NCBI GenBank assembly: GCA_026018925.1
Contig: JAKSZU010000016.1
Coordinates: forward strand, 28,176,877-28,240,876
Length of the DNA stretch: 64,000 nucleotides
Direction: 5' to 3'
DNA from: Tupaia tana
Lineage: Eukaryota > Chordata > Mammalia > Scandentia > Tupaiidae
Part shown: one piece after another, positions 31,055-42,612 of the stretch
Layout: every line of letters starts with the position of its first letter
Numbering within the stretch: position 1 is the first letter of the stretch
Notes under the pieces: model-generated
Told to the model about the DNA's origin: nothing
Seen by the model: only the letters and a program-made list of their open reading frames with translations
Database searches by the model: none
Program-made: the position numbers and the translations under genes

Positions 31055-31332
31055 GGGAACCGGCAGTTGGCGTAATGGCTATGTCGCTGGACTCCCACGT
31101 AGTCGACCGCGGTTCGCGTCCCAGACCCAGTGGCTTAAAACTCACACCAGGCGCGTGTGCGTGCGTGCCCAAGATCCCGAGAGGAGAATGGAGGAGAAGG
31201 GATTGCGGCGTGACCATCCCCCCTGGGGGGTGATTTCTCGCTTTCTGTCTCTATGTCTCTCTCTGTCTGTCTGGCGAGCGCACATGCCCTATAGCAAAAA
31301 CCTCTCAAAAAAAAATAAATAAATAAAAAATA
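31055..31332 (+). mobile_element. Type A SINE (gggaacc subfamily)
   Basis: Near-intact copy with gggaacc start, gtgaccatcc and tctatgtctctc variants. TSD aaataaaacact (31043-31054, 31333-31344) and a tail degraded into aaataaataa. Confidence 0.96.
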
Positions 31333-31632
31333 AAATAAAACACTGACTCCAAGACATTGGAGGCCTTGAAGATGCACGGATTATATAATATGTAATATTC
31401 ACATACAAGTCATTGACCCCGGACACTAAGTGCCTAATGCACATCTATGTTAGAATATTCAAGGGGCTATGTATGTTTATCTCTACTAAGTGTTTGGTCT
31501 CCCTTCCTTTTGGGCTCATAATCTTCTATTGTCAGACCCCTGACCTTCCTCACTCTTTAAAAGACTAGAGACCTTCTTGCTTACATTCCAGGGATATAAA
31601 TAAAAATAACACCTCATATTTTTGCAGCATTT

Positions 31633-31916
31633 CTTTTTTTCTTTTCTTTTCTTTTTTTTGGAGAGGTTTTCACCACAGAGCACGTGTGCTCACCAGAAAG
31701 ACAGAGAGACAGAAAGACAGAGAGACAGAAAGCGAGAAATCGTGCCCCAGGGGGGATGGCCACGCCACAATCCCTTCTCCTCCATTCTCCTCTCAGGATC
31801 CTGGGTATGCATGCACTCATGCTTGGCGTGAGTTTTGAGCCACTGGGTCCGGGACTCGAACCACGGTCGACCACATGGGATTCCAGCGACATAGTCATTA
31901 CACCAACTGATTCCCT
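31633..31916 (-). mobile_element. Type A SINE, antisense
   Basis: T/C-rich tail, gagaggttttcaccacagagc, body, and head ending 'acaccaactgattccc'. TSD tttgcagcattt/tttgtagcattt (31621-31632, 31917-31928). Confidence 0.94.
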
Positions 31917-31949
31917 TTGTAGCATTTCATACTTAAAACACACACACTC

Positions 31950-32090
31950 ACATACACACACATATAATTTCATAACAGTGTTGCAAAATATTCTTTCCAT
32001 TTTACAAATGAGGAAACTGAGACTCAAAAGGATTCAATAACTAACTCACACTCACTCATGTAGTAAGTGGCAGGCTACTCATTCTAAGTC
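31950..32090 (-). repeat. MIR fragment with (CA) tract
   Basis: 'ccattttacaaatgaggaaactgagactcaaaagg' is the antisense MIR core. A CA-rich stretch precedes it at 31938-31965. Confidence 0.9.
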
Positions 32091-32117
32091 TATGATTCTT
32101 TTATTTAAAAACAATTT

Positions 32118-32350
32118 ATTTCTTTTTAGATAGATAGATAGACACGCTCTGTAGGGTCTCATGCCACAATCTCCACCTCCCCCTCAGCCTTCCAGCTATC
32201 TAGAATCACAAGCATGCCAAGGGGCACACCTGGCATGTTTACGTCTACCTGAGTTGGAACCTCAGACTTTCCCATATGGCTTCAGTATTGTGCAGCAGCT
32301 GGGCCTGTTCTCTGCCATTCACGGTCTGTGGTTATCTGGTATAGCTGTAC
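32118..32350 (-). mobile_element. Possible type C SINE, antisense
   Basis: A GATA-rich start (tagatagatagatag), 'gccacaatctccacctccccc' and an antisense B-box-like 'gttggaacctc' suggest a diverged SINE. Weak call. Confidence 0.4.
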
Positions 32351-32660
32351 CTTTTTAAATACATTTTCTTTCTCTAAACCAATTAAGAGATTTTTGTTCA
32401 TATTGCTGACTATTTTTGAGGTTATTAAATTTGTGTTGGGAAAAAGTACAACCTTTATGAGAGTTTAAGGAATAGTAATAAACATCAGAAATGTGGAAAT
32501 CTCATTAGAAATGTAGACATCTCACCTTATTAAATATGCATCTGAGTAGAGACAGCTCAGGAGACACTAAGAGAGAGTGCTATGGGGCTAACAAAAAATA
32601 GAAGCAGCACTTCCTAATTAAGGATTGAGAACTACATCAAAAAAAATCCATTGAGATTTT

Positions 32661-32838
32661 AGGGGCTGGCAGGTGGCATGGTGGTTAAAGGCATTGGATT
32701 CCCACATGGCCAACCAGGGTTTGAGTCCTGGGCCTAGTGGCTTGTTTTCTCGCTCTCCCTTTCTCTCTATCTCTTTCTAGTTAAATTAAAAATAATAATA
32801 ATAACAACAAATGGAAATAAATAATTCTTTAAAAAAGA
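32661..32838 (+). mobile_element. Type B SINE
   Basis: Head ggggctggcaggtggcatggtggttaaagg, B box ggtttgagtcc, CT tract and ataataataa tail. TSD is 20 bp with one mismatch (32641-32660, 32839-32858). Confidence 0.95.
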
Positions 32839-32858
32839 AAAAAATCCATTAAGATTTT

Positions 32859-33805
32859 GCTGGAAAGCATCAAAACATTTTCCAAAGTATTCCATAAAGA
32901 ATTACTAAGTGCCACATACATAGTACTATTATATACTAAGGAAAAGATCCTGTGCTTTTCCACACATCAAGTAAGTCTAATTCCTTGTGCAAAACTAACA
33001 TATATAAAGCATCACCTCTTCCCAAGATGGACCAAGACCCTACATTCAGGCAGAAGCACAGAAGCTACAAAAAACCCACCATGCTATAGGATTCACATTA
33101 CACGGACGTCATCATTTTGTATTTCGTTGTGTCTTCCTTCAGTTTTCTCTGGAAACCTTTAACTAGAACTGACAGGAATGACGGCTGGGGTAGTTGAGAC
33201 CGTGCAAGTAAGGGGCAGAGCTGGCCACAGAGCCCAGGCTGTGTCATTCCCTGACTCTCCCAGGCAGAGCAGATGGGACACCCTTGTGAACTGTGTGTTA
33301 CGGCGAGGGAATAATGATTCTCAACGTATGCCCCTTTCTACACAACTGTTTGAGGATAACAAAGATAATTGTTATACAACCATAATTTCACATGGGTTTG
33401 AGCTTTGTTTTTCATCAATCTAGTTTCCAAGTTTACTAAAAATAACAAAATTAACTCATTTAATTTTCATTGACTTTCCATTCTCCTTCCTCTCCTGGGA
33501 AGAAGTGCTTATGAGCTCCAAAGAGGAACAGGCCTGGTTAGATTCATAAATTGAAAAGGTTAAGCAATTAAAATCTGACTCGAGAGCATAATATGGGATG
33601 CTAGCGAGGAGTCATCTAATTTAATAAGTTGGATGACAGAATAAAAAATAAGCCATTCTAGCTCTCATTTGCGAAGAAGTTCTTTTAAGAAAATCTAAAT
33701 GTTTGAAACATTTCTAAGAGGGGAAAGTATGTTTTCATTTCTTAAATCCATTCACTAAAATGTAACTTTTATTATTAGCTCCTTTGGTGTACTGAGAAAA
33801 TTTAG
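32859..33805. other. Non-coding stretch, no gene seen
   Basis: About 950 bp without recognised repeats. Open frames of 101 and 81 codons (32857-33162, 33178-33423, plus) have no recognisable domain. Confidence 0.5.
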
Positions 33806-33820
33806 GTTGTACACAATTTT

Positions 33821-33844
33821 TAAAAAATGTATTTATTTAATTCC

Positions 33845-33883
<39 letters not shown>

Positions 33884-34004
33884 ATTTGACCAGAGAGAGA
33901 AAGAAAGGGAAAGTGAGAAAGCAAGCCAACAGGTCCGGGATTCAAACCGTGGTTGGCCAGGTGGGAATCTAGTACTCTTAACCACCACACCACCTACCAG
34001 CCAA
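33821..34004 (-). mobile_element. Type B SINE, antisense
   Basis: (TTA)n tail at about 33850-33880, gaccagagagagaaagaaag, antisense B box and head 'accacaccacctaccagcc'. TSD gttgtacacaatttt/gttgaacacaatttt (33806-33820, 34005-34019). Confidence 0.94.
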
Positions 34005-34044
34005 GTTGAACACAATTTTGAAAGAATTCTTTCTCTTTGTTATG

Positions 34045-34215
34045 ATGAGCTATGTAGTGCCGTGGTTAAGTGCTATGCATTGGGAACCTGATCTCACATG
34101 GCCAACTGCAGTTTGAGTCCTAGTTCCAGCAGCTTGAGATATACCCGGAATCCTGATTGAAGGGAGAAATAGAGGGAAGGGGATTGTAATGTGACCACAC
34201 CATGCCCCATGGAGG

Positions 34216-34257
<42 letters not shown>

Positions 34258-34320
34258 CTCTCCCTCTCCCCCCTCAGTGGTGAGTTCTCGAGCCCTCTGG
34301 CATTTAGAAGAAAGTAAGAA
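34045..34320 (+). mobile_element. Old SINE with expanded (CT)n
   Basis: Head-like 'gatgagctatgtagtgccgtggttaagtgc', B box 'gtttgagtcc', body 'ggaatcctgattgaagg' and an expanded (CT)n tract at 34217-34256. Confidence 0.78.
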
Positions 34321-35519
34321 GGGAGAAAAGATAACCTTCATTTGTAGCTCTGGACCTAGAACAGTTTTCACACCTGGATCTCTATTTTTTTAGATCATAA
34401 TTCATTAAATGGATGACATTATATGTCCCACTTTCAAAGGGAAAAACTAAGGACCTAAAAGAACTAGGAGAAAGTTATGGTTCTTCCCACTTGATAGCTT
34501 TCTTCAATAAAATACCTTTCCACATTTAGCCACACTGTCCGATAGATGGCTTACTATGAAAACAGTATATTATATACAAATATCATAATATTTTTTATAG
34601 TATTAAAATAAGGCAGTAACAGAATAACATACTATGATTAGGGGGACAAAGTAGTTTTCAGATAATTAGTTGGAAAAAGAAAGGCATCAACTTAGGATCG
34701 AAGTAAGGAAGGCTATTTCAATGTGGATTTTAAATACGCAGATTCATCCATCCTCTTACCCGGCAAAGAGATGCCTGTAGGGTGGTATTGGCTGGGCATC
34801 TTTAAATAAGTGAAAAAGTATCTCGTAACTGAAACAAGAGGCTCAGAATGTGCCAAGGCAGTGTGACATTTCAGCACTAGCCGGCGGCTGACCGCCCTTT
34901 CTGGGGTCTGATCGCTATCCCCTGACGGCATTGTTTGCTATCTTGAAGGCCTTCCATTTCACCCGGCCTCGCCTTCCAGGATCAGCGAGTACTGTACTCC
35001 GGAGAAGGAGCCTTCTTGGCAGGCACTTCCAGATTGTTACGTGATGACCCAGTTCTCTTCAAAGTCAAAACTGGGAGAGAACTGTTGCTGAGGGGCTGGG
35101 GTGGGAGGCCCCAGGCTCCTTCCACATTCCTAAATTTCAGAAGGGTGCGATTGGGACAGGGGGATGACCCGTCTTTCCCCCAAGGTTTGGTTCCCTGGTG
35201 CATAGAAAAAGGAAAGAGATCTGCTTCTTGCACTTCATTCCTATGAGGGCCAGCATGGAAACCTCCCCCTGCTCAGGTTAAGATCCCGAAGTCAATTACT
35301 GATCACGAGGCCATGGAATTATCTATTTTTTGCTTCATTAGTGGAAAAAGACCAAGAGACTTGGCATGTAAAAAGCTGAGGGATATGTTGCATTTGTAAT
35401 AATGACTTGGTTCCTTGGTTCCTTTGTTACTAATAAGCAGAAAAGTTGGAATTAGGCCCGAGTTTGTAAGGTATTAATGCTGCCTGATAAGTTCTCACAG
35501 TTAAGTCCTACTCAAAGCG
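34321..35519. other. Non-coding stretch, no gene seen
   Basis: 1.2 kb without an identified repeat or exon. Short frames on both strands (up to 83 codons) are unremarkable. Confidence 0.5.
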
Positions 35520-35525
35520 CTCAGT

Positions 35526-35750
35526 TGGAGCAAGTGGTGGCACAGTGGTAACACAACTGGATCCACATAGGAAAAGTACCAGATTTGAGACCCAAGACCC
35601 CTCTGAGCACATGGGGGCCACACCCATGACCCAGGCTGACTGCGGGTGGACCTTGGCATGAAGATCCTCTTGGGGTGCAGTCTCTGTCTCTGTCTCTGTC
35701 TCTTTCTCTCTTTCTCCCTCAGAGGAAAGAAAGAAACTAACTTTATAAAA
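35526..35750 (+). mobile_element. Type C SINE
   Basis: Head ggagcaagtggtggcacagtggtaac, B-box-like 'gatttgagaccc', 'ctctgagcacatggggg', (TCTCTG)n segment and A-rich tail. Related to 11622 and 49022 elements. Confidence 0.75.
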
Positions 35751-35869
35751 GCTCAATGGCTCTTCACAGTCATCCTTGCCTCTCTAAGTTGCCATCCTCT
35801 GCCTACCCCCAGAGGACCGTTTCACTCTAACCCTTGACTTCTCAGGGTGTCCTATGTTTGTGACTCCAT

Positions 35870-36054
35870 TCTTTTCAGCTCCAAGCCTTTGCTTGGGACC
35901 TTCTCATCCTGCCCTAGTAAAAATCTCTCTGGTTCTTTGAAACTTAGCTTAAACACCACCTTCTTCATGAGGGTTCCTGGGCATCCCTGTTCATCACCCC
36001 TGCCTTCACCTTTCTCTCTCTCATTCTTAGCACCTTCAATGGCTGTGTGAGGCA
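35870..36054 (+). repeat. L2 fragment
   Basis: 'cagctccaagcctttgcttggga', 'aacttagcttaaacaccacctt' and 'gggttcctgggcatccctg' follow the order of the L2 3' region. Confidence 0.72.
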
Positions 36055-36302
36055 GCGTTATGTTTATCTATTTTTGAATCACCAGAGAGGATGCATGTTT
36101 GGTGTGGGGGGGAAGAAAGCCTCCCCCAGTGGGGTGTGATCATTCCACAATCCCTTCTCCTTTATCTTTCCAATACCGTTAGGATTTAGGACATGCACAC
36201 TTATATACCTGGGATGTCTTTCAAACCACTTTGTCTGGGACTTGAACTACAGTTAACCATGTGGGATTCAACTCCCTTAACCGCTAGGCTACAGAGCCAG
36301 CC
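36055..36302 (-). mobile_element. Old SINE, antisense
   Basis: 'caccagagaggatgcatg', 'cacaatcccttctcctttat', antisense B box 'gacttgaactac' and head 'aggctacagagccagccc'. Confidence 0.82.
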
Positions 36303-36317
36303 CCTACTGTATTTTCT

Positions 36318-36576
36318 TTTACTAGGCAGAGAGATTTTGTTATAGGGCATGTACACTTGCCAGAGAGACAGAGAGAGACAGAGAGACAGAAAGCGAGAAA
36401 TCACCCTTAGGGAGATGCCACACCGCAATCCCTTCTCCATTCTCCTCTTAGGATGTTGGGCACGCATGCACACACGCCCGGCGTGAGTTTTAAGCCACTG
36501 GGTCTGGGACTTGAACTGCAGTTGACTATGTGGGAGTCCAGTGACATAACCATTATGCCATCTGCTGGTCCCCGCC
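36318..36576 (-). mobile_element. Type A SINE, antisense
   Basis: 'gagagattttgttatagggc', GA-rich tract, shortened hairpin motif, antisense B box and head 'ttatgccatctgctggtccc'. Confidence 0.92.
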
Positions 36577-36629
36577 CCCACTGTATTTCATAATACTGGA
36601 AATTGTTCCTCCTATCTACCTGCACTTTT

Positions 36630-36812
36630 TATTTTATTTATTTATATAAAATTATTTATACAATTTTATTTATTTATTATTTCTCAATTTGACCAGAGAG
36701 AGAGCGAGAGACAGAAGGAAAGTGAGAAAGCAAGCTGCCAGGTCCAGTACTCAAACCAGGGTCAGCCATGTGAGTCCAGCTCCCCAACCACCACAGCACC
36801 TGCTGGCCCCTA
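36630..36812 (-). mobile_element. Type B SINE, antisense
   Basis: TTTA-rich tail, 'tcaatttgaccagagagagag', antisense B box 'gtactcaaaccagg' and head 'cacagcacctgctggcccc'. Confidence 0.9.
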
Positions 36813-38419
36813 CACTTTTATTTTTATTACTTACTACCCCTTTACTCACCCCTCATTCTTCCCAACCTCTAACAGTCATTCTTTATCCCTCTACTTCTAT
36901 GAGGCCATCCCCCCCCCCCACTTCCTATGTATGAGAAAGAACTCCTGCCTATTTTTAAGAATTTCTAGATAAAGAGATCTTACTCTTTTATTTCATGAGG
37001 ATAAGAGACATGGAACTGTTTTTCACTGGGTGAGCTCAGGATGTGTCTGTGAAATTCCGTAGCTGACTGCAGGGCCCTGATTCAGAGAAGGACAGATGCC
37101 CAGTCTGGGTTCTGCAGACGTCACACAGTGAAGGACCCTTCCAGTAGCCACTGAGTGGAGGTAGTAAGGTGTAGAAGGTACCTGTCCTCTCCAGACTCTG
37201 AGAAAGCCCCGTGTCAAGGCTGGCGGGTGAGGAACGGGGTCGGGGTTGGAGATGCAGGGCTGATGGGGGAAGGCAGGGACTCTTCCCAACATGCACAGCT
37301 GTGCTGTGTTGACCGAAATCAGGGATCACTGCGGTTGAAAGACCTTGTGTGGCTCCTCAGAGTGGGGCCTCAGAGCCATGCAACTCCGTGAATACCCGCA
37401 GTATGTGTGAGGAAAGGGCGCACGGAGCTCAGCACAAACCCTGCCTAAAGAGCATTCTTTCGGAAAGGTGTGCAAACAGGTGATGAAACCTGAAACGGAG
37501 CCTGCAGGATTGCCTCGGTCAGAGATCTGGCCTATGGCTGCCAGTTGGGGATTTCAATAATCCCTGGGATTCAGCTGGGAGAGGAAACAAGGACTTCTGT
37601 TTTTGATTTCTGTGGGGTACTATTCCCCCCCTTAATTCTGAAATGCTTTAATTTATAGTTGCCAGCCCTGGCTATTGGCAGCTGTGATGGGAGGGAGCTC
37701 TCCACCTGGGTCTCCAGCGTCTCAGAACATCACAGTGTGCCTGTCACCAAAGAGGCCCTGCCCTGCAATTCAGGGTGCACCACACAGAACCCAGTTCTGC
37801 TTCTGAAGAAACAAACTCAGGACGGCCTAAGGGGTCAGCCTCCAAATTTTTAAATTCACACTGTCCCATCTCATGTTTTACAGGCAGAGTTCAAACTAGA
37901 AAATCCTGCCTTCAGGAGCCCTGTCTTTGAAGTAGGTAAACGAGAAATGAATTTGGGGGTTGTGTTGCAGGGGAAGGGCTACAGATCTTAGAGGAGCCTT
38001 GAGGGAAGCTCTGTTGTTGCCTAGGCTTAGTTCTCCCATTAGCGAGTTATTTCACTAGTTTATGTTTTGATTTCTCCTGTGAAAATCTGTGGGTCATGCT
38101 AGCTGCTGCCTCCTTGCTCAAAGTGCTGTCGGGCGACATTCGAGCTCAGAAAATGTTCAAGTATTGGGTTTGTAACTAGCTTCGACATCCTTCTTACTGT
38201 AACAGAAAATATAGTGTCCTGAAATCTAAGTTTCCTTTTTAAACGTTTGAGGTTGGAAGAACTACTTACTGCTTTCTATAAAACAAAACAAAACCCTGCT
38301 TATTTTGCTCACTACACTGTCATAATTTTCTTTTAATAATAGATCTGTAATTGGTAGAAATCCCCCAGACCTTAGAAAGGATGGCTTCTCATTTCACTCT
38401 AATTTTTTTATCTTATTAT
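36813..38419. other. Longest repeat-poor stretch, no gene seen
   Basis: 1.6 kb with no identified SINE, LINE or LTR. Open frames of up to 97 codons on both strands near 37023-37391 lack recognisable domains. It may be ordinary intergenic or intronic DNA. Confidence 0.5.
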
Positions 38420-38657
38420 TGATTTTTTTGTGGGGGGAGAGGTTTTTGCTATAGGGCGCATGTGCTCGCCAGAAAGACAGAGAGAGACAGAGAAACAGAA
38501 AGCGAGAAATCACCCTGCATGAGGGATGGCCACGCCACAACCACTTCTCTTCCATTCTCCTCTTGGGATCTTGGGCAAGCACGCACACACGCCTGGAGTG
38601 AGTTCAATTCACTGGGTCCGGGACTCGAACCGCGGTTGACTACATGGGAGCTCAGCG
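38420..38657 (-). mobile_element. Type A SINE, antisense, head truncated
   Basis: 'gagaggtttttgctatagggcgc', full GA tract and body, antisense B box 'gactcgaaccgcgg', then stops at 'catgggagctcagcgag' before the terminal head bases. A head-side deletion is likely. Confidence 0.9.
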
Positions 38658-39070
38658 AGAGCTGAAACTTCTCTTTGACATTGTTGCTGACAACTGTTAT
38701 CATTGTTGTAATATTTAATATTTGGATACAATTTTCTTCAAAGTCTGTTAGCATCACCCACACCCCATAAACATTGTCCACTGGCTATGGCTAAGCATTT
38801 TATTCTGCAAGGTAAGGATAACATTCCTGTTATATTGCGGTATGATTCAGTGATGTGATCAAGGGGCCATTGAATGGGTCTTTCTACTCTTGTGGCTAAT
38901 TGATCATGTTTTCTGAAATTGTGGGTCTACTTTGTGCCATGGTCTATTTTTGTCAGTCCGAGTCAGGTGCTCTTTCGCTTACTGTGGGCTAGGAGACCAG
39001 ACACCGAGCTTGTTAAACATGTCTTTCACTAGGTAAGACAGGCTCTAAGTGGAGAACATTTTAGTTAATG
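38658..39070. other. Non-coding stretch, no gene seen
   Basis: No recognised repeat. Confidence 0.5.
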
Positions 39071-39077
39071 GGAGTAC

Positions 39078-39228
39078 TGTGAATGTTGATGTCTCCCTAA
39101 CACTCATATGTTGAAATCCTAACCCCCAATGTGATATTATTTGGAGGTAGGGCCTCAGGGAAGTGATTAGGTCATGAGGGTGGAGACCTCATGAATGAGG
39201 TTAATGTTGTTATAAAAACAGACTTGAG
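39078..39228 (+). repeat. MLT1-like LTR (MaLR), left part
   Basis: 'catatgttgaaatcctaaccccc', 'ttatttggaggtagggcctc', 'gattaggtcatgagg' and 'gttataaaaacagact' follow the MLT1-type LTR. Split by the SINE at 39229-39507. Confidence 0.85.
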
Positions 39229-39507
39229 GTGGTGTGGTGGTTAAGGTACTGGACTCCCAGATGGCCGACTGGGGTTTGAGTCCTAGACCTGGCATCTTGA
39301 AAATTATGCCAGGCGTGTGTTGGTGCTTTTCCAAAAATCCCAGGAGGAGAATGGAAGAGAAGAGAATGTGACATAGCCATCCCCCTGGCTGATGATTTCT
39401 TACTTTCCCTCTCTCTGTCTCTCTCAGTATCTCTCTGTTGAGCACACATACCTTACAGCAAAAACCTTAATAAATAAATAAATAAATAAATAAATAAATG
39501 AGAGAGA
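39229..39507 (+). mobile_element. SINE inside MLT1 LTR
   Basis: Head gaggtggtgtggtggttaagg, B box ggtttgagtcc, body, 'taccttacagcaaaaacc', then (aaat)n and (GA)n to about 39520. The flanking words 'agactt' repeat. Confidence 0.9.
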
Positions 39508-39514
39508 GAGAGAG

Positions 39515-39720
39515 AGAGAGACTTGTTATTGCCTCTTTCTGCTTTTGGCCATGCGAGTTACACAGTGAGAAGGTTGCCATCTACCAAACAGGAAGAGAGC
39601 TCTCAGCAGACATTGGATTTGCCAGTACTTCGACCTGGGACTTTCCTCCTCTAGAATTCTAGGAAATAAATGTTTAAGCTACCCAATCTGTGGTATTCTG
39701 TGACAGTGGCCTGGACTTAG
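39515..39720 (+). repeat. MLT1-like LTR, right part
   Basis: Continues with 'ggttgccatctaccaaacagg', 'ggaaataaatgtttaagcta', 'cccaatctgtggtattctgt', the usual 3' region of MLT1 LTRs. Confidence 0.83.
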
Positions 39721-40555
39721 AGATTGGACATTTGTGAGTGTCTTCTCAGCATGTGTTACTCCTTGGTCAACCACGTCTGATTTCTATTTGAGGATCCATG
39801 TGTTTCTAGGCCGTAGAGCAACTGATGGTGCTCAGCTAAGCCAATCAGCACTTTGTGTTCCCCTTGGCACGTGATTGGCCCAGGGGTGAGCAGGGAACCC
39901 AAGTATGTCCCAAAAGGGTATTCTCAGCCCCTCTGGCTCATAATGTCGTGATCAAGGCACGGTTCTTTCTCTGGCCGTGGAGGATGACACATGTGGCCCA
40001 GGTCTCTTGGTAGTCATTTTGCCACCGTTAGGAAGTCAGCCTTAGCATGAGGCTGATACCAAGAGAGGGAAAATGTAGAAAAGGAACAAAAATGGTACTT
40101 TGGTGACATCATCTAACCACTGGATCAGCCATTGCCAACAGCCCCCCACCCCAACCCTGTCTCTGTTTTGTTCACCCTCTGAAAAGAGATTAGAAGAGTG
40201 GTTGAGGATCACACAGCCATGCTGCTAATAACTCGGAATACCCTACCCTGCCTTTTGCATATGTCACTTATGCATTTGACTTCCTTTTTCCTTATGTCCA
40301 TATGATGAAATAACGTGGAGGAGAAACAAAGCTTATAGTATAGTCGATTTTGTGTTTGCTTGTTTGCTTTGTTTTGTTTTGAGCAATGAATGCACTCTGA
40401 ATAATTATCAGTTCTGTAGACAACAATGTGTCCTCTTCAGGATCTGTAGGAGACATTGGTATTATAGAAAAGGAAATCTTCAAGTAATACAAAACAAACC
40501 ATCGAACTTATTAACCAAATAGTCTCATGGAAAACATTAATACCTCACGGCTGAT
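39721..40555. other. Non-coding stretch, no gene seen
   Basis: No named repeat. Two CCAAT/ATTGG words lie close together at about 39840-39880, which alone is not evidence of a promoter. Confidence 0.45.
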
Positions 40556-40559
40556 ATAA

Positions 40560-40798
40560 CTGTTCCCATGGAAGATAAAAACATAAGCTATAGAGAATTA
40601 CTAGAATACACTAGGTAGTTGGCAAGTTTTATAGATAAATACAATATTGATTGCATTTCTCTACACCAGCAACAAATAGGAAATGCAGTTTTGTAATGAT
40701 GGGATTAAAATAAAAATAGTGACAAATAATAAGGTATCTAAGAATAGGTAAAAGAGCTTTATAGAGCAAATTGTAAAACTTCTTAAGAGGCATTAAAT
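40560..40798 (+). repeat. L1 ORF2-region remnant, left part
   Basis: 'gattgcatttctctacaccagcaac' and 'aataaggtatctaagaatagg' follow the 3' half of L1 ORF2 (sense). Many frame breaks. It is interrupted by two SINEs and resumes at 41365. Confidence 0.78.
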
Positions 40799-40808
40799 AA
40801 AACTTGAA

Positions 40809-41089
40809 GGGACCAGCAGTTGGTGTAATGGCTATGTTGCTGGACTCCCATGTAGTTGACCGTGGTTCGAGTCCTGGACCCAGTGGCTTAAACTCACGCT
40901 GGGTGCATATGCATGCGTGCCCAAAATCCCGAGAGGAGAATGGAGGAGAAGGGATTTCGGGGTGGCCATCCCCGCTGGGGGTGATTTCTCTCTTTCTGTC
41001 TTTCTGTCTCTATCTTTCTGGTGAGTGCATGCGCCCTATATAGCAAACCACCCCCTCCCCCAAGAAAAAAAGAGAAAAAGAAAAAAGAG
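40809..41089 (+). mobile_element. Type A SINE
   Basis: Head ggaccagcagttggtgtaatgg, B box ggttcgagtcc, hairpin motif shortened, tail with interrupted A-run. Flanked by aaaacttgaa (40799-40808 and 41090-41099). Confidence 0.94.
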
Positions 41090-41101
41090 AAAACTTGAAT
41101 A

Positions 41102-41352
41102 GGGCTGGCCCCGTGGATTGGTGGTTAAGGAAGCTGAATCTCACATGGCTGACAGCATGGTTTGAGTCCTGAACACAGTGTCTTGAAAAGATACACTAGG
41201 CACGTGTGCATGTGTACCCCAAAGCCTGGCAGAATGGAGAACTGAGGAGAGGGATTTGTGGTATGATCACACCCCATGTGGGGTTATCTCTCCCTCTCCT
41301 TTTCTCTGTCTCTCCTTGGGAGCACACAAGCCCTCTGGCATATTAACAAAAT
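41102..41352 (+). mobile_element. Second SINE at the same target
   Basis: Head gggctggccccgtggattggtggttaagg, body, 'acaagccctctggcata'. Flanked by aaaacttgaata at 41090-41101 and 41353-41364. Together with the preceding SINE, the target word occurs three times. Confidence 0.92.
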
Positions 41353-41364
41353 AAAACTTGAATA

Positions 41365-41475
41365 AATAAACACACATTTATAAAAAGAAAACTCAGTATC
41401 ATAAAGATGTCAGTTCTTATCAAACTGATTGAGAGATTTAATGTAATTTCAAGTTTCAACAGGATTTTTTTCTCA
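41365..41475 (+). repeat. L1 ORF2-region remnant, right part
   Basis: 'taaagatgtcagttcttatcaaactgatt' and 'gatttaatgtaatttcaag' match the L1 ORF2 3' region and continue the element at 40560. Confidence 0.75.
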
Positions 41476-41842
41476 CAGAGGCAGGCCCCTGGATTTTGGA
41501 CCTCCAAACTACATGCTGAATAAACCCTTATTCTTTGTAATTACCACTCCGATATCGATGTTATTAGCAATACAGAGGACTAGACCAATGTCCCTTCATT
41601 ATTCCAAGGGACAAACGGGTGGCAAGAACCAGGAGGGGTCTGTGGGGATACTGATAGGTGGTCAGATGCAAAAGGGCAAGCCCAGAATTTTCAGGGAATC
41701 ATGGATCAGGTGCAGCGTGTGAGATAATGAGAGGAATTAAGGATGCTTCCAAGTTTTCCCCTTTGGATACTCACAGGAAGAGCAGTTTTGGGGAAAGGAA
41801 TCCGAGTTCTGCTAGGACATCTGAAATTCGTGATGCCTGATT
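41476..41842. repeat. Possible LTR tail, otherwise unassigned
   Basis: 'tgctgaataaacccttattctttgtaattacc' followed by 'ttattagcaatacagagga' resembles the 3' end of a MaLR-type LTR. Too short to name. Confidence 0.4.
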
Positions 41843-41856
41843 AGAGATTCAAGTGG

Positions 41857-42122
41857 GGAACCAGCAGTTAGCATAATGGCTATGTCGCTGAACTCCCACG
41901 TAGTCGACCATGGTTCGCATCCCGGACCCGGTGGCTTAAAACTCACACCGGGCGCGTGTGTGTGAGTGCCCAAGATCCCAAGAGGAGAACAGAGGAGAAG
42001 GGATTGCGGTGTGGCCATCCCCCCTGGGGGGTGATTTCTCACTTTCTGTCTCTCTGTCTCTCTCTGTCTGGCGAGCGCATGTGCCCTATAGCGAAAACCT
42101 CTCCAAAAAAAAAAAAAAAAAG
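41857..42122 (+). mobile_element. Type A SINE
   Basis: ggaaccagcagttagcataatgg head, B-box variant ggttcgcatccc, hairpin CCCCCCTGGGGGG, tail. Perfect 14-bp TSD agagattcaagtgg (41843-41856, 42123-42136). Confidence 0.96.
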
Positions 42123-42341
42123 AGAGATTCAAGTGGAGCTCTGGGAGGCAGTTGGATGTACAAATGCGGGGCCTCAGGGGAACGTAGGGCAGTATTCAGA
42201 GCTGCTTTAGTTGGCTTTACCCTGAATTATCCTACCAGCAACTGGTGGAAAGGAAAAAAATGAGGAAAGCAGATGAAAACTTTATGAACATCAGTGGTCT
42301 TTTGTACACTAAAACCTCATGGCTCTAGAACTTCAGAAGGA

Positions 42342-42610
42342 GAGGGGCCAGCAGGTGGCATGGTAGTTGGGGCACTGAACTTCCACAGGGCCAACCACAG
42401 TTGGAGTCCCTGACCTTGCGGCTTGAGAGTCACACTGTGTGCACGTGTGGGCATGCCCAGAATTCCAGGAGGAGACTGGTGGAGAAGAGATTGTTGCATG
42501 GCCTTCCCCTCCAGAGCGTGATTTCTCACTTCCCCTCTCACTGTCTCTTTCTGTCTCTCTCCCCTTCTGCGAGTGCATATGCCTTATGGCAAAATCCTTA
42601 AAAAAAAATA
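42342..42610 (+). mobile_element. SINE with second SINE in its tail
   Basis: Head ggggccagcaggtggcatggtagttgg, B-box variant agttggagtccc, body 'ccagaattccaggaggagac', 'gccttatggcaaaatccttaa'. The left TSD acttcagaaggag (42329-42341) pairs with 42801-42813, beyond the next SINE. Confidence 0.93.
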
Positions 42611-42612
42611 TT

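Noticed and set aside
39835-39885. Promoter suggested by two CCAAT-type words
   Set aside because: No GC-rich context, no initiator or TATA element, and no splice donor nearby.
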